A stretch of 45,600 bases of DNA from Bacteroidales bacterium (GCA_004555245.1 SFIS01000010.1:1-45600), one strand, 5' to 3'. Counted from the first letter of the stretch, positions 18,578 to 26,542 are shown. Translations and numbers: made by a program. The notes: generated by a model from the sequence alone, not told the origin.

Positions 18578-18863
18578 CATGATTCCCCTGTCACTCAGAA
18601 ACATGGTGCTGGTTTCTGTTTACAGTTTGAGACCGTTGTTTCAGTTGACGAGTTGTAACTTCTACTGCTGTTTCGCGCTTGCACTATCAACTGCCGTGTT
18701 TTTTCAGACGACAACTTGTTGTGATGTTTAGAAGACAACAGAGACAACAGTGACAACGGGAAGAACGGGTGCAACGGTCTATGTCACGAGGTGAGATACA
18801 ACTGGGACAACAAGATTACTGTTGTCAACTCGTTTTTTTTTGTTTTTTCAGACGACAACTTGT
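18578..18863. other. Gene-free accessory spacer with repeat copy A
   Basis: No gene is supported. It contains GTTGACGAGTTG words near 18647, the full repeat copy at 18705-18832 and the start of another copy at 18849, which stops where the restriction-enzyme remnant begins. Confidence 0.6.
18705..18832 (+). repeat. Two-hairpin repeat, copy A
   Basis: First copy of a repeat unit with a period of 141-144 nt. It starts CAGACGACAACTTG and contains the GACAACGGGAAGAACGGG core. Two small inverted repeats follow: one around TGTCAC-GAG-GTGA and one GACAACA-7 nt-TGTTGTC. A new unit begins at 18849, 144 nt after this one, and is cut off by the pseudogene. Confidence 0.85.
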
Positions 18864-19439
18864 TTATTTATACATATCCGGGAAGAATACGTCCCATCCC
18901 CGGGTGTCGTAGGTGTTCTCTATCGGCAGCGGCGAGTAGAGCCAGTTGCCGCTGTGGCTTGTGTCGTGTACGATGACGCCGCCTTGCAGATGCTTGGAGT
19001 TGTTTTCCTCGTTCTGCATATATTCGAGCAGGGCATTGTGTTTCAGCGGAGCTTCCGGGTCGCTGTTCTCTGTTTTCGTGTCGAAGAGGAAGATTTGGCC
19101 GTTGTTCATCCTTATCACGAAATCGACATAGAAGAGCGACTTGTAGCCCTGACTGTTGGTGTATGCTATGGCGTAGTGCTCACGTCCCTTGTCTCCGTTC
19201 TTGTACCACCAGTCTATGCTTTCGCTGTTTGATTCAAGGAAAGCTGCAAACTCCTGCTCGGGATTAGATGCCGTGCGCAGCTCGATGAATGGCATGAGGG
19301 CGTGGTCTTTCGTCTCCGCCCTTATGACATGGTTCTCCTCTGTATATCTCTTGAATATCTGTCGAGAGCCCTTGACACGACGTCGGCAAACTTCTGACGG
19401 TTTTCAAAAAGCCTGCCATGATGCGAAAAATCTTGACAT
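18864..19439 (-). pseudogene. Decayed C-terminal remnant of a type III restriction/DEAD-box helicase subunit
   Basis: The 143-aa open frame (18864-19295) has the C-terminal region of type III Res-like helicase/endonucleases: LESNSESIDWWYKNGDKG, a YVDFVIRMNNGQIFLFDTKTE block (the PD-(D/E)XK-like end) and a short tail. The frame continues upstream without a Met as RYTEENHVIRAETKDHAL until a stop near 19404. A second frame then carries the preceding family-like piece HHGRLFENRQKFADVVSRALD, so at least one frameshift lies near 19350. The helicase motor (more than 700 residues in intact enzymes) is missing, and no modification subunit is nearby. The assignment to type III Res rather than another DEAD/DEAH protein is inference. 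Confidence 0.75.
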
Positions 19440-19813
19440 TTAGAAAAGTTGAAATTAACATTTCGTAACGCGGTTTTTCGGTGTCCGGCAGGCGTTTTTC
19501 AGTCGTTTGTGAGGCAGGACAGTGTGTCTTGCGGTGTAAAATAGTCAAAGTGGGCTTGTAAAACAATATGAATGGCGAGGCGAAATAGTCAAAGTGAGCA
19601 CCCAATATTGACTGTTTTATGTGGTAAAATAGTGTGTTTTGGGAGGGTAAAGGGTGTGTTTTATTAGGTGTGGCGGTGTTAACGTGTTGGCTTCCTGGGT
19701 TTTACGTAAAACGTCGAAATACTGCGCTGTACGGCATCGCGCATTCCTCTGAAATTTTCTACGCGTTTCTCGCGAATTTGAAATCACAAGATGTTGTGCG
19801 TTTTTTTGTTTTT
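19440..19813. other. Gene-free accessory spacer
   Basis: No convincing gene. It contains two copies of AAATAGTCAAAGTGRGC (19538-19554 and 19583-19600) and an AATATTGACTGTTTT word at about 19604-19618. These reappear near 43.1-43.2 kb, partly inverted. Confidence 0.6.
19538..19618 (+). repeat. AAATAGTCAAAGTG repeat cluster, first site
   Basis: Two direct copies of AAATAGTCAAAGTG(G/A)GC spaced 45 nt apart, plus AATATTGACTGTTTT. The same words occur in the 43.1-kb spacer. Confidence 0.7.
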
Positions 19814-19954
19814 CAGACGACAACTTGGATTTTTTAGAAGACAACAGTGACAACAACGACAACGGGAAGAACGGGCGCAACGGTATATGTCACGAGGTGA
19901 CATACAACTAAGACAACAAGATTAGTGTTGTCAACTTGTTCTTCTTATTATTTT
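19814..19954 (+). repeat. Two-hairpin repeat, copy B
   Basis: Full 141-nt unit. The first inverted repeat is perfect: TATGTCAC-GAG-GTGACATA near 19886-19904. It is followed directly by copy C with nearly identical sequence. Confidence 0.9.
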
Positions 19955-20090
19955 CAGACGACAACTTGTATTTTTTTGAAGACAACAGTGACAACAGAGA
20001 CAACGGGAAGAACGGGCGCAACGGTATATGTCACGAGGTGACATACAACTAAGACAACAAGATTACTGTTGCCAACTTGTTCTCCTCGTC
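19955..20090 (+). repeat. Two-hairpin repeat, copy C
   Basis: Second full unit in tandem with copy B. It shares a run of over 50 identical bases with B through the GGGAAGAACGGGCGCAACGG core and the TATGTCAC-GAG-GTGACATA hairpin. The flank continues into CTCGTCAAC words and an opposite-oriented GTTGTCTCTGTTGTCGTC tract at about 20155-20173. Confidence 0.9.
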
Positions 20091-20353
20091 AACTTTTCAA
20101 CTGAAAAAGACTTCAACTCGTCAAAAGCAATCTTTCGTTGTCTTTGTTGTTTTCCGTTGTCTCTGTTGTCGTCTAAATACACACAAAAGACAATCAACTT
20201 GTCAACTGACCGCAAGTTATCTGCTTGCTAAACATAAAATATTAATTAAATAAGGTGTATGGTTAAACATTTATTATGCAGTCAGCTCTTGTCGTGAAAT
20301 CGGTGCACACAGTGTGTAAATTGTGCATAATTATACTATTTTAACCGACAAAA
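20091..20353. other. Gene-free spacer upstream of the mce promoter
   Basis: No gene is supported. It has GTCAAC/GTTGTC words in both orientations up to about 20215, then ordinary AT-rich promoter DNA. Confidence 0.5.
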
Positions 20354-20385
20354 TTTGTTTAAGAAAGTAAAAATAAGTACTTTTG
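20354..20385 (+). promoter_or_regulatory. Bacteroidetes-type promoter of the methylmalonyl-CoA cluster
   Basis: TTTG at 20354-20357, a 20-nt spacer, then TACTTTTG at 20378-20385, followed by CAG. This is a full match to the Bacteroidetes sigma-ABfr consensus. The leader to the mce start is about 85-90 nt. Confidence 0.85.
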
Positions 20386-20478
20386 CAGCCGTTGTGCTAT
20401 ATCGCGTTTTTTTATTTATAAAAAAGTTGCGTCATATCGCCGTAAAAACGTAAAGAAACCAATAACAATAAACCCAAA

Positions 20479-20883
20479 ATGAAAATTTCACACATTGAAC
20501 ATCTGGGCATAGCAGTCCAGAGCATCGAAGAGGCACTGCCTTATTTCACAGAAGTCCTTGGACTTGAGTGTTATGCAACAGAAGTTGTAGAGGATCAGAA
20601 AGTCAAGACGGCTTTCCTGAAGTGTGGCGAGACGAAACTCGAGCTTCTCGAGCCGACCTCTCCTGACAGCACCATTCAGAAATGGTTGGACAAGGGCAAC
20701 AAGGGTGTTCACCATGTAGCTTTTGCTGTCGAGGACGGTGTGGCTGAAGCGTTGGCTCAGTGTGAGGCACAGGGTGTCCGGCTGATTGACAAGGCTCCAC
20801 GTAAGGGTGCCGAGCAGCTGAACATCGCATTCCTGCACCCGAAATCTACTTGCGGCATACTCACAGAACTCTGCGAGCACTAA
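20479..20883 (+). CDS. mce: Methylmalonyl-CoA epimerase
   Basis: 134-aa vicinal-oxygen-chelate protein that interconverts (S)- and (R)-methylmalonyl-CoA, linking succinate metabolism to propionate. Family markers: HIEHLGIAV at the N-terminus (metal His), KTAFLKCGETKLELLEP, GVHHVAFAVED (second His) and the terminal KSTCGILTELCEH with a metal Glu. Length is standard. It is the first gene after a strong promoter and is followed by mmdA after 82 nt. Confidence 0.94.
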   Translation: MKISHIEHLGIAVQSIEEALPYFTEVLGLECYATEVVEDQKVKTAFLKCGETKLELLEPTSPDSTIQKWLDKGNKGVHHVAFAVEDGVAEALAQCEAQGVRLIDKAPRKGAEQLNIAFLHPKSTCGILTELCEH

Positions 20884-20965
20884 TAGTGTTGACGGGTTGA
20901 CAGAAAGCCTGTCGCAGACATGTGACACTTGAATCACTTAATGAATAATTAATCATCTCATAACA

Positions 20966-22531
20966 ATGTCTAATCAATTAGAAAAAATCAAGCAGCTCAT
21001 CGAGAAGCGTGAGACAGCGCGTCTCGGTGGCGGTGAAAAAGCTATAGAGAAACAGCACCAGCGTGGCAAATATACTGCAAGAGAGCGTATCGACATGCTT
21101 CTCGACGAAGGTTCTTTTGAGGAGTATGACATGTTCAAGCTACACCGTTGCGTGAATTTCGGCATGGAGAAGAAGCAGTATCTCGGCGACGGCGTAGTGA
21201 CGGGCAGCGGCACGATAGACGGACGTCTTGTCTTCGTCTTTGCCCAGGACTTCACCGTGAACGGCGGCTCTCTCTCAGAGACGATGGCTCAGAAGATCTG
21301 CAAGGTGATGGATATGGCGATGAAGATGGGTGCGCCTTGTATCGGCATCAACGACTCGGGCGGCGCGCGTATTCAGGAAGGTATCAACGCCCTTGCCGGT
21401 TATGCGGAGATTTTCCAGCGTAACATCGAGGCGTCGGGTGTCGTTCCGCAGATTTCTGGTATCTTCGGTCCTTGTGCCGGAGGTGCGGTATATTCTCCGG
21501 CACTCACAGACTTCACCCTGATGATGGAGAACACCTCATACATGTTCCTTACCGGTCCTGCCGTTGTGAAGAGCGTGACGGGCGAGAATGTCGATGCCGA
21601 GCACCTTGGAGGCGCGAGCGTGCATGCCTCTAAGTCTGGCGTGACACATTTCACGGCAAAGACTGAGGAGGAAGGTCTCGCCATGATAAAGAAGTTGCTC
21701 AGCTATCTGCCGAGCAACAACATGGAGGAAGCTCCGCGCGTAGAGTGTACAGACCCTGTCAACCGAATGGAGGACCTGCTGAACGAAATCATCCCGGAGA
21801 ATCCGAACGAGGCATACGATATGTATAAGGTTATCGCAGCCATCACGGACAACGGAGAATTCTTCGAGGTACAGCCGAAATATGCAAAGAACATCATCGT
21901 AGGCTTCGCACGCTTCAACGGTCAGTCTGTAGGTATTGTTGCCAACCAGCCGTCGGCGTACGCAGGCGTGCTTGACTGCAACGCATCGCGTAAGGGAGCG
22001 CGCTTCGTGCGTTTCTGCGATGCTTTCAACATACCTATTATCTCGCTTGTTGACGTGCCGGGCTTCCTTCCGGGAACGGGGCAGGAATACAATGCTGTCA
22101 TCCTGCACGGTGCAAAGCTGCTATACGCTTACGGCGAGGCTACTGTGCCGAAGATCACGGTGACGCTGCGTAAGTCTTACGGCGGTTCGCACATCGTGAT
22201 GGGTTCAAAGCAGCTGAAGACAGACATCAACTTCGCATGGCCGTCGGCTGAGATTGCCGTGATGGGAGCTTCGGGTGCCGTTGCTGTCCTTCAGGCAAAG
22301 GCTATCAAGGCATGCAAGGAAGAGGGTGGGGATGTCGCCGCTCTCATAGCAGAGAAGGAGAAGGAGTATTCTGACCTCTTCGCCAACCCATATCAGGCTG
22401 CAAAGTATGGATATATCGACGACGTGATAGAGCCGCGCAACACACGTTTCCGCATCTGCCACGCACTTGCCATGCTTGCAACGAAGCGTGACTCGCGGCC
22501 TGCGAAGAAGCATGGCTGTATGCCGACATAA
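20966..22531 (+). CDS. mmdA: Methylmalonyl-CoA decarboxylase alpha / acyl-CoA carboxylase carboxyltransferase subunit
   Basis: 521-aa carboxyltransferase of the PccB/MmdA type. It has two crotonase-like halves with GINDSGGARIQEG and GPCAGGAVYSPALTDF in the N-half, and DVPGFLPGTGQE and KSYGGSHIVMGSKQL in the C-half, which build the CoA and biotin sites. With a biotin carrier it either decarboxylates methylmalonyl-CoA or carboxylates propionyl-CoA. The clustering with mce and a biotin carrier supports MmdA, but the missing membrane beta subunit leaves the direction of the reaction open. Confidence 0.92.
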   Translation: MSNQLEKIKQLIEKRETARLGGGEKAIEKQHQRGKYTARERIDMLLDEGSFEEYDMFKLHRCVNFGMEKKQYLGDGVVTGSGTIDGRLVFVFAQDFTVNGGSLSETMAQKICKVMDMAMKMGAPCIGINDSGGARIQEGINALAGYAEIFQRNIEASGVVPQISGIFGPCAGGAVYSPALTDFTLMMENTSYMFLTGPAVVKSVTGENVDAEHLGGASVHASKSGVTHFTAKTEEEGLAMIKKLLSYLPSNNMEEAPRVECTDPVNRMEDLLNEIIPENPNEAYDMYKVIAAITDNGEFFEVQPKYAKNIIVGFARFNGQSVGIVANQPSAYAGVLDCNASRKGARFVRFCDAFNIPIISLVDVPGFLPGTGQEYNAVILHGAKLLYAYGEATVPKITVTLRKSYGGSHIVMGSKQLKTDINFAWPSAEIAVMGASGAVAVLQAKAIKACKEEGGDVAALIAEKEKEYSDLFANPYQAAKYGYIDDVIEPRNTRFRICHALAMLATKRDSRPAKKHGCMPT

Positions 22532-22551
22532 CATCGTTTGACAAAGAAAGA

Positions 22552-22602
22552 GGTGGGTTATGAATGATGCAGCCATAGGTCTGCATTTGCTCATAACCCA
22601 CC
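22552..22602 (+). other. Long intra-operon hairpin
   Basis: A perfect 12-bp outer stem (22552-22563 with 22591-22602) encloses a second 5-bp stem (22568-22572 with 22581-22585). No T-run follows, so it is more likely an RNA-stability or attenuation element between mmdA and the small downstream ORF than a standard terminator. Confidence 0.7.
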
Positions 22603-22639
22603 ATCTCAAATGCATACGCATAACAAACACTATTACATA

Positions 22640-22795
22640 ATGCCACAAACGAACAATGAAATATATGCTGCCATCACAATGGCACTATATCAGGCACAGG
22701 GTGGTTTCATTCACGACGAGGAACCGGGCGTGATAACCATTATACCACGTCGGACCGCATGGATAACCCCTCAGCAGATCATTCTTTCGAGATGA
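22640..22795 (+). CDS. Small OadG/MmdE-like decarboxylase accessory subunit
   Basis: 51-aa protein with no membrane segment. The pattern EIYAAITMALY...HDEEPGVITI...TPQQIILSR resembles the soluble C-terminal tail of the OadG/MmdD delta subunits and the small MmdE epsilon subunit of biotin-dependent decarboxylases, which stabilise the complex. It lies between the mmdA and biotin-carrier genes, exactly where such subunits are normally encoded. The start at 22640 is preferred over an upstream Met at 22610 because the latter lies next to the hairpin and adds unrelated residues. The usual N-terminal membrane helix of OadG is absent. The assignment is inference from motif and position. Confidence 0.65.
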   Translation: MPQTNNEIYAAITMALYQAQGGFIHDEEPGVITIIPRRTAWITPQQIILSR

Positions 22796-22972
22796 GGGAT
22801 GGCGTGACTTTTGGGGGCGCCGGTATAACACGGTATCAGTTGCAAGTCACAAAAATCAGGATAAACCTGGGACAGGTCTTTTGGTAGAAGAGGTACATGT
22901 CTTGTCTTTTCAACTGACACATGATGTACACTGTGCCCCGACTTTCCCGACAATTTCATAACATTTACAATA

Positions 22973-23404
22973 ATGAAGGAATTCAAATATACCATAAACG
23001 GCAATGTATATAGCGTTGCCGTAGGAGATATGAACGGCAATCTTGTAGAGGTTACCGTGAACGGCGAGAGCTACAGCGTTGAGCTTGAGCAGAAGAAAGT
23101 GAAGAAAGAGCGTGTCGTTGTCAGCGCACCGAAGCCGGCGGCAAAACCTGCTGCCACCGCTCCTGCCGCCGACGGTAAGGCTGCCGCTCAGGGTGATGCG
23201 CTGAAATCACCGCTCCCCGGTGTCATCAAAGAAGTGTGCGTCGCTGTGGGAGACAAGGTTGAGGAAGGACAGACGGTTGTCGTTCTCGAAGCCATGAAGA
23301 TGGCAAACAACCTTGAGGCAGAGCACGCGGGTACTGTGACTGCCGTCCTCGTCCAGCAGGGCGAGAGTGTGATGGAGAACAGCCCTCTCGTTGTCATCGG
23401 ATAA
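22973..23404 (+). CDS. Biotin/lipoyl carrier protein of the decarboxylase
   Basis: 143-aa biotin carrier. Residues 1-45 form a small beta-rich N-part. Residues 52-75 are an Ala/Pro-rich swinging hinge. Residues 76-143 form the biotinyl domain with the biotinylation motif EAMKM and Lys109 as the modified residue. It would shuttle the carboxyl group from the MmdA carboxyltransferase to the decarboxylating or carboxylating partner. A 177-nt spacer precedes it and a strong terminator follows, closing the cluster without a beta subunit. Confidence 0.92.
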   Translation: MKEFKYTINGNVYSVAVGDMNGNLVEVTVNGESYSVELEQKKVKKERVVVSAPKPAAKPAATAPAADGKAAAQGDALKSPLPGVIKEVCVAVGDKVEEGQTVVVLEAMKMANNLEAEHAGTVTAVLVQQGESVMENSPLVVIG

Positions 23405-23421
23405 TTTCTTTGCCGGCATAT

Positions 23422-23475
23422 ACAGACAGCAATAGGCATGATGGGCATACCTACTTATTGCTGTCTGTTTTGTTT
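23422..23475 (+). terminator. Terminator after the biotin carrier gene
   Basis: A perfect 13-bp stem (23422-23434 with 23456-23468), a 21-nt loop and a following T-rich tract. Confidence 0.88.
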
Positions 23476-23566
23476 GTATTGCCTCACCTCACCTTACATC
23501 TGCATGCGTTCAGCCGCAACAGGAGGAAGAGCCTACTATATTTGAATATAACATATTCTAATCTTG

Positions 23567-24316
23567 ATGTTCAGACTAAAAGGACTACATATATTGGAGG
23601 ACATGTCAGAACTTGCCCGCATTCCGCAGGGCAAATTCCTGATCAACACGATAAACGGTTACAGCTATACGATGGCGCGGCGCGACCGCCTCTTTGCTGA
23701 CGCCTTGCAAAAAGGCGACTATCTCATTCCTGACGGTGCAAGCATAGTGAAGGCGTGCCGTTGGATAAAGGCCAAATCTCAGCCGCGGATGCGTATTGCC
23801 GGGTGGGACCTCTTTATGTATGAGATGAAGGCGACTGAGGAAAGCGCAGAACAGACAACGGTGAAGAAGGTGATGTTTGTAGGCAGTTCGGAGAATGTGC
23901 TGAAACTGATAAGAGAACGTGCGGCGAAGGATTTTCCGAACATAGAGGTGGTGACATACTCTCCCCCCTACAAGCCAGTCTTCACACCGGAAGACGATGC
24001 GGAGATTGTAAATGCCATAAACGCCTGCCAGCCAGACCTCCTGTGGATAGGGATGACTGCCCCCAAGCAGGAGAAATGGGCATACAACAACCTCGGACGC
24101 CTGAACATCAGCTGCCACATAGGCACCATAGGTGCTGTTTTTGATTTCTATGCCGGTACGGCGAAACGTGCGCCATTGTGGTGGCAGCGTCACTCTTTGG
24201 AGTGGCTGTACCGTCTCATCAGCGAGCCGCGACGTATGTGGCGTCGCTATATCATAGGCAATATAAAGTTCTTATGCTACATCCTACAGGAAAAGACCAC
24301 CGCGAGCTGTTGCTGA
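23567..24316 (+). CDS. WecG/TagA/CpsF-family glycosyltransferase
   Basis: 249-aa GT26-type enzyme, expected to add a ManNAc(A)-like sugar to an undecaprenyl-linked acceptor. Visible family blocks are GKFLINTINGYSYTMARRD, the catalytic-Asp segment LIPDGASIVKA, LLWIGMTAPKQEKW, IGTIGAVFDFYAG and RAPLWWQRHSLEWLYRLISEPRRMWRRY. The start is the ATG at 23567; a TTG three bases upstream is less likely. Its end overlaps the next gene by 43 nt. It may act on the lipid-linked product of the WecA-like transferase at 35.8-36.9 kb; that link is inference. Confidence 0.9.
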   Translation: MFRLKGLHILEDMSELARIPQGKFLINTINGYSYTMARRDRLFADALQKGDYLIPDGASIVKACRWIKAKSQPRMRIAGWDLFMYEMKATEESAEQTTVKKVMFVGSSENVLKLIRERAAKDFPNIEVVTYSPPYKPVFTPEDDAEIVNAINACQPDLLWIGMTAPKQEKWAYNNLGRLNISCHIGTIGAVFDFYAGTAKRAPLWWQRHSLEWLYRLISEPRRMWRRYIIGNIKFLCYILQEKTTASCC

Positions 24317-25389
24317 CAGCTATAAGACATACACTCTTCGGCACACCTCTCGACCCGGAGGATTTCAGATGCTGCGACTGGGATGCCTTCTTCTCGCTTG
24401 CGATGGAGCAGACGGTGATGACGCTTGCCTTAGACGGCATTGACGGACTGCCGAAGGATGTGAAGCCGGGGTTTAATCTCGTGTTGAGGTATGCCAACAT
24501 CATGCTTACGACAGAGAAGAAGAACGCACATATCAACGCTGTACTTATATCTCTTTACCGACAGCTCAAGGAAAGCGGATTCTCGCCTGTGATAATGAAA
24601 GGACAAGTGGCTGCAGCTAACTATCCAAACCCGATGCACCGCCAGCCCGGAGATATCGACGTGTGGTTTCCTGACGCCAAGGAAGCAGAGAAAGCCATAG
24701 ACATGGCGAAGAGAAACTACAAATGCCGTTGGATGCCTGGAGAGAAAGAGGTGTCGTTCGAATGGAAAGGTGTCACGATAGAACTGCACCGCCGCATCGC
24801 CGACATGCAATATAAGCCGTACCAGAGGTTTCTGCAGCAGGCCATCAGCGACCTGATGTCGTCGTGTCCGCAACGCGAGGTTGAGATTAACGGTGTCACC
24901 ATCGCTGCGATGCCGTCGCTGCTGACGATGCTGCATCAGCTGCTGCACATCGAGTATCATGTGCTGAGAGAAGGAATAGGGTTGCGACAGTTCTGCGACC
25001 TCGCTGTATTCCTACAAAGATACTCTGAGGAGATAAAAGGGCGACACTCGCGCAAAGAGATACAACGTCTCATTGACGGCTGCGGAATCTCTGATGTTGC
25101 GGCAGCGGTAGGGCATATCCTGCATTCCGAACTTAATCTGCCCATGGAGCATATACCGTTCCGTACGTCAGAGAATGGCGCTGAACTCATAATGGAGGAC
25201 ATCTGGCAGGGAGGGAATTTCGGAAAGCTGCTGACAGCAAGATATGAGGGTTATGGCTTCATCCGACGTAAGATTGTCATGACACCGCTGCACTGGAAAC
25301 GCTATCGGAGATACAGACACCTGCTGCCTAATGAGGCTTTCGCCAATTTCATAAGCAAATTCGGCAGGGCGGCGAAAGGAGTGAAGTAG
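24274..25389 (+). CDS. Nucleotidyltransferase-like protein (NTP_transf_5 type)
   Basis: 371-aa protein. The central signature VIMKGQVAAANYPNPMHRQPGDIDVWF (residues about 107-132, Asp127 and Asp129 as metal ligands) is the hallmark of the uncharacterised nucleotidyltransferase family PF14907. Predicted helices flank the core, including a LHQLLHIEYHVLREGIGLRQFCDLAVFL segment conserved in these proteins. Members are frequent in polysaccharide loci. The start at 24274 lies inside the glycosyltransferase gene, so translation is probably coupled. Function is unknown; the substrate could be a sugar or lipid-linked acceptor. Confidence 0.8.
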   Translation: MLHPTGKDHRELLLTAIRHTLFGTPLDPEDFRCCDWDAFFSLAMEQTVMTLALDGIDGLPKDVKPGFNLVLRYANIMLTTEKKNAHINAVLISLYRQLKESGFSPVIMKGQVAAANYPNPMHRQPGDIDVWFPDAKEAEKAIDMAKRNYKCRWMPGEKEVSFEWKGVTIELHRRIADMQYKPYQRFLQQAISDLMSSCPQREVEINGVTIAAMPSLLTMLHQLLHIEYHVLREGIGLRQFCDLAVFLQRYSEEIKGRHSRKEIQRLIDGCGISDVAAAVGHILHSELNLPMEHIPFRTSENGAELIMEDIWQGGNFGKLLTARYEGYGFIRRKIVMTPLHWKRYRRYRHLLPNEAFANFISKFGRAAKGVK

Positions 25390-25518
25390 GCTTCTGCAGA
25401 AAACATCATGAACAGCGGCCTTGTGAGGAAAGGAAGATAAAAGGAGGGAATGTGGATGAGCATATTGTGTGAAATAGTTAAATATAACAGGTTTTAACTC
25501 TTTTTTGTAGTCAAAGGC

Positions 25519-25549
25519 TTTGGCATTTGTGCGAAAAGGTGTAATTTTG
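25519..25549 (+). promoter_or_regulatory. Bacteroidetes-type promoter of the sigma-factor gene
   Basis: TTTG at 25519-25522, a 19-nt spacer, then TAATTTTG at 25542-25549 followed by CA. Confidence 0.8.
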
Positions 25550-25631
25550 CAAAGGTTTTTATAAATTCTCGTCGTTTAATAAGTAAATATTTCTGCCTAT
25601 AGAACAACTCTACTCTAAATCGAAATGAAAT

Positions 25632-26291
25632 ATGAATAATATTGTAAGCCCTGCATATCGTAAGGTAGAGTTGTTGTATGGAAAAGTTTCTCGCGACACC
25701 GATCATGATGTCATGAGCGAGGAAGAGCTTGCTGTCGCCTATGTCAACGGCGACAATGCGGCGTTTGACGAGTTGTTGCGCAGAAATGAGAAGAAACTGA
25801 TGTCGTATATACTTTTCGTGGTGAGAAACAACGACCTCGCTATGGATATCTTCCAAGACACCTTCGTGAAGGTGATTCTCAAGCTGCAGAGCGATGAATA
25901 CAAACCTACCGGGAAATTCAACGCATGGCTTACGCGCATAGCACATAATGTGATTATGGACCACTATCGCAGACTCCATGGCAGCCAGATTGTTGACGTG
26001 AATGAAGAGAACGACATGTCGTCGATAAAAGGCGAGAGCATGGCAGACGAGCCCATTGAGACGTATTTCATCAACGAACAGACTCTGACGGAGGTGAAAC
26101 AGCTGATGTATGCCTTGCCGGCTGTGCAGAGAGAGGTGGTATATATGCGATTCTTTCAGGAGATGTCGTTCAAGGAGATTGCCGAAGCTACTGGCGTGAG
26201 CATAAATACATCTCTCGGACGGATGAGATATGCCGTGATAAACCTGCGGCGGATGGTGAAGGAACACGACCTGGAACTTAGGTTGGTGTGA
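25632..26291 (+). CDS. ECF-type RNA polymerase sigma-70 factor
   Basis: 219-aa sigma factor with regions 2 and 4 only. Region 2 spans about residues 38-110 (FDELLRRNEKKLMSYILFVVRNNDLAMDIFQDTFVKV, then KFNAWLTRIAHNVIMDHYR). Region 4 lies at about residues 150-210 (LPAVQREVVYMRFFQEMSFKEIAEATGVSINTSLGRMRYAVINLRRM). The N-terminal 35 residues and a 40-residue linker rich in Asp/Glu are longer than average. No anti-sigma or TonB/FecR-type gene follows, so it is not part of a SusC/D-linked ECF pair. The housekeeping-type promoter suggests constitutive synthesis. Confidence 0.9.
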   Translation: MNNIVSPAYRKVELLYGKVSRDTDHDVMSEEELAVAYVNGDNAAFDELLRRNEKKLMSYILFVVRNNDLAMDIFQDTFVKVILKLQSDEYKPTGKFNAWLTRIAHNVIMDHYRRLHGSQIVDVNEENDMSSIKGESMADEPIETYFINEQTLTEVKQLMYALPAVQREVVYMRFFQEMSFKEIAEATGVSINTSLGRMRYAVINLRRMVKEHDLELRLV

Positions 26292-26461
26292 GTAATGACA
26301 CAGCCAAGCGGCGAAACGGAGGAGAACACTGGCTATGTGAAAGCTGACGCCAATATGGTGGAGAGGGCGTGACCAAACAAGATGTTGAGGGCAGATAGAA
26401 GGTTTAAGAAGAAAAATTGTATTAAAAAAAATTAAATATGTTGCTCGCAAAGTCAGGACAC

Positions 26462-26492
26462 TTGGTAAATATAAAAATATTGTGTAACTTTG
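26462..26492 (+). promoter_or_regulatory. Promoter of the bL28 operon
   Basis: TTG at 26462-26464, a 20-nt spacer, then TAACTTTG at 26485-26492 followed by CA. It lies 50 nt upstream of rpmB. Confidence 0.75.
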
Positions 26493-26542
26493 CACTCTGT
26501 TTGGAATAAGTATCAATTAGAAACACAAAAACTTAGATAGAA

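Noticed and set aside
18705..20090. Possible CRISPR array or coding repeat
   Set aside because: Units of about 141 nt are tandem and nearly fully alike, with no variable spacers, and all frames contain stops.
22792..22887. 31-codon ORF overlapping the OadG/MmdE-like gene by ATGA
   Set aside because: Too short and without family features to call as a gene; mentioned only with the operon spacers.
25494..26516. 340-codon open frame on the minus strand
   Set aside because: Antisense to the ECF sigma factor and its promoter; His-rich composition and no family features.
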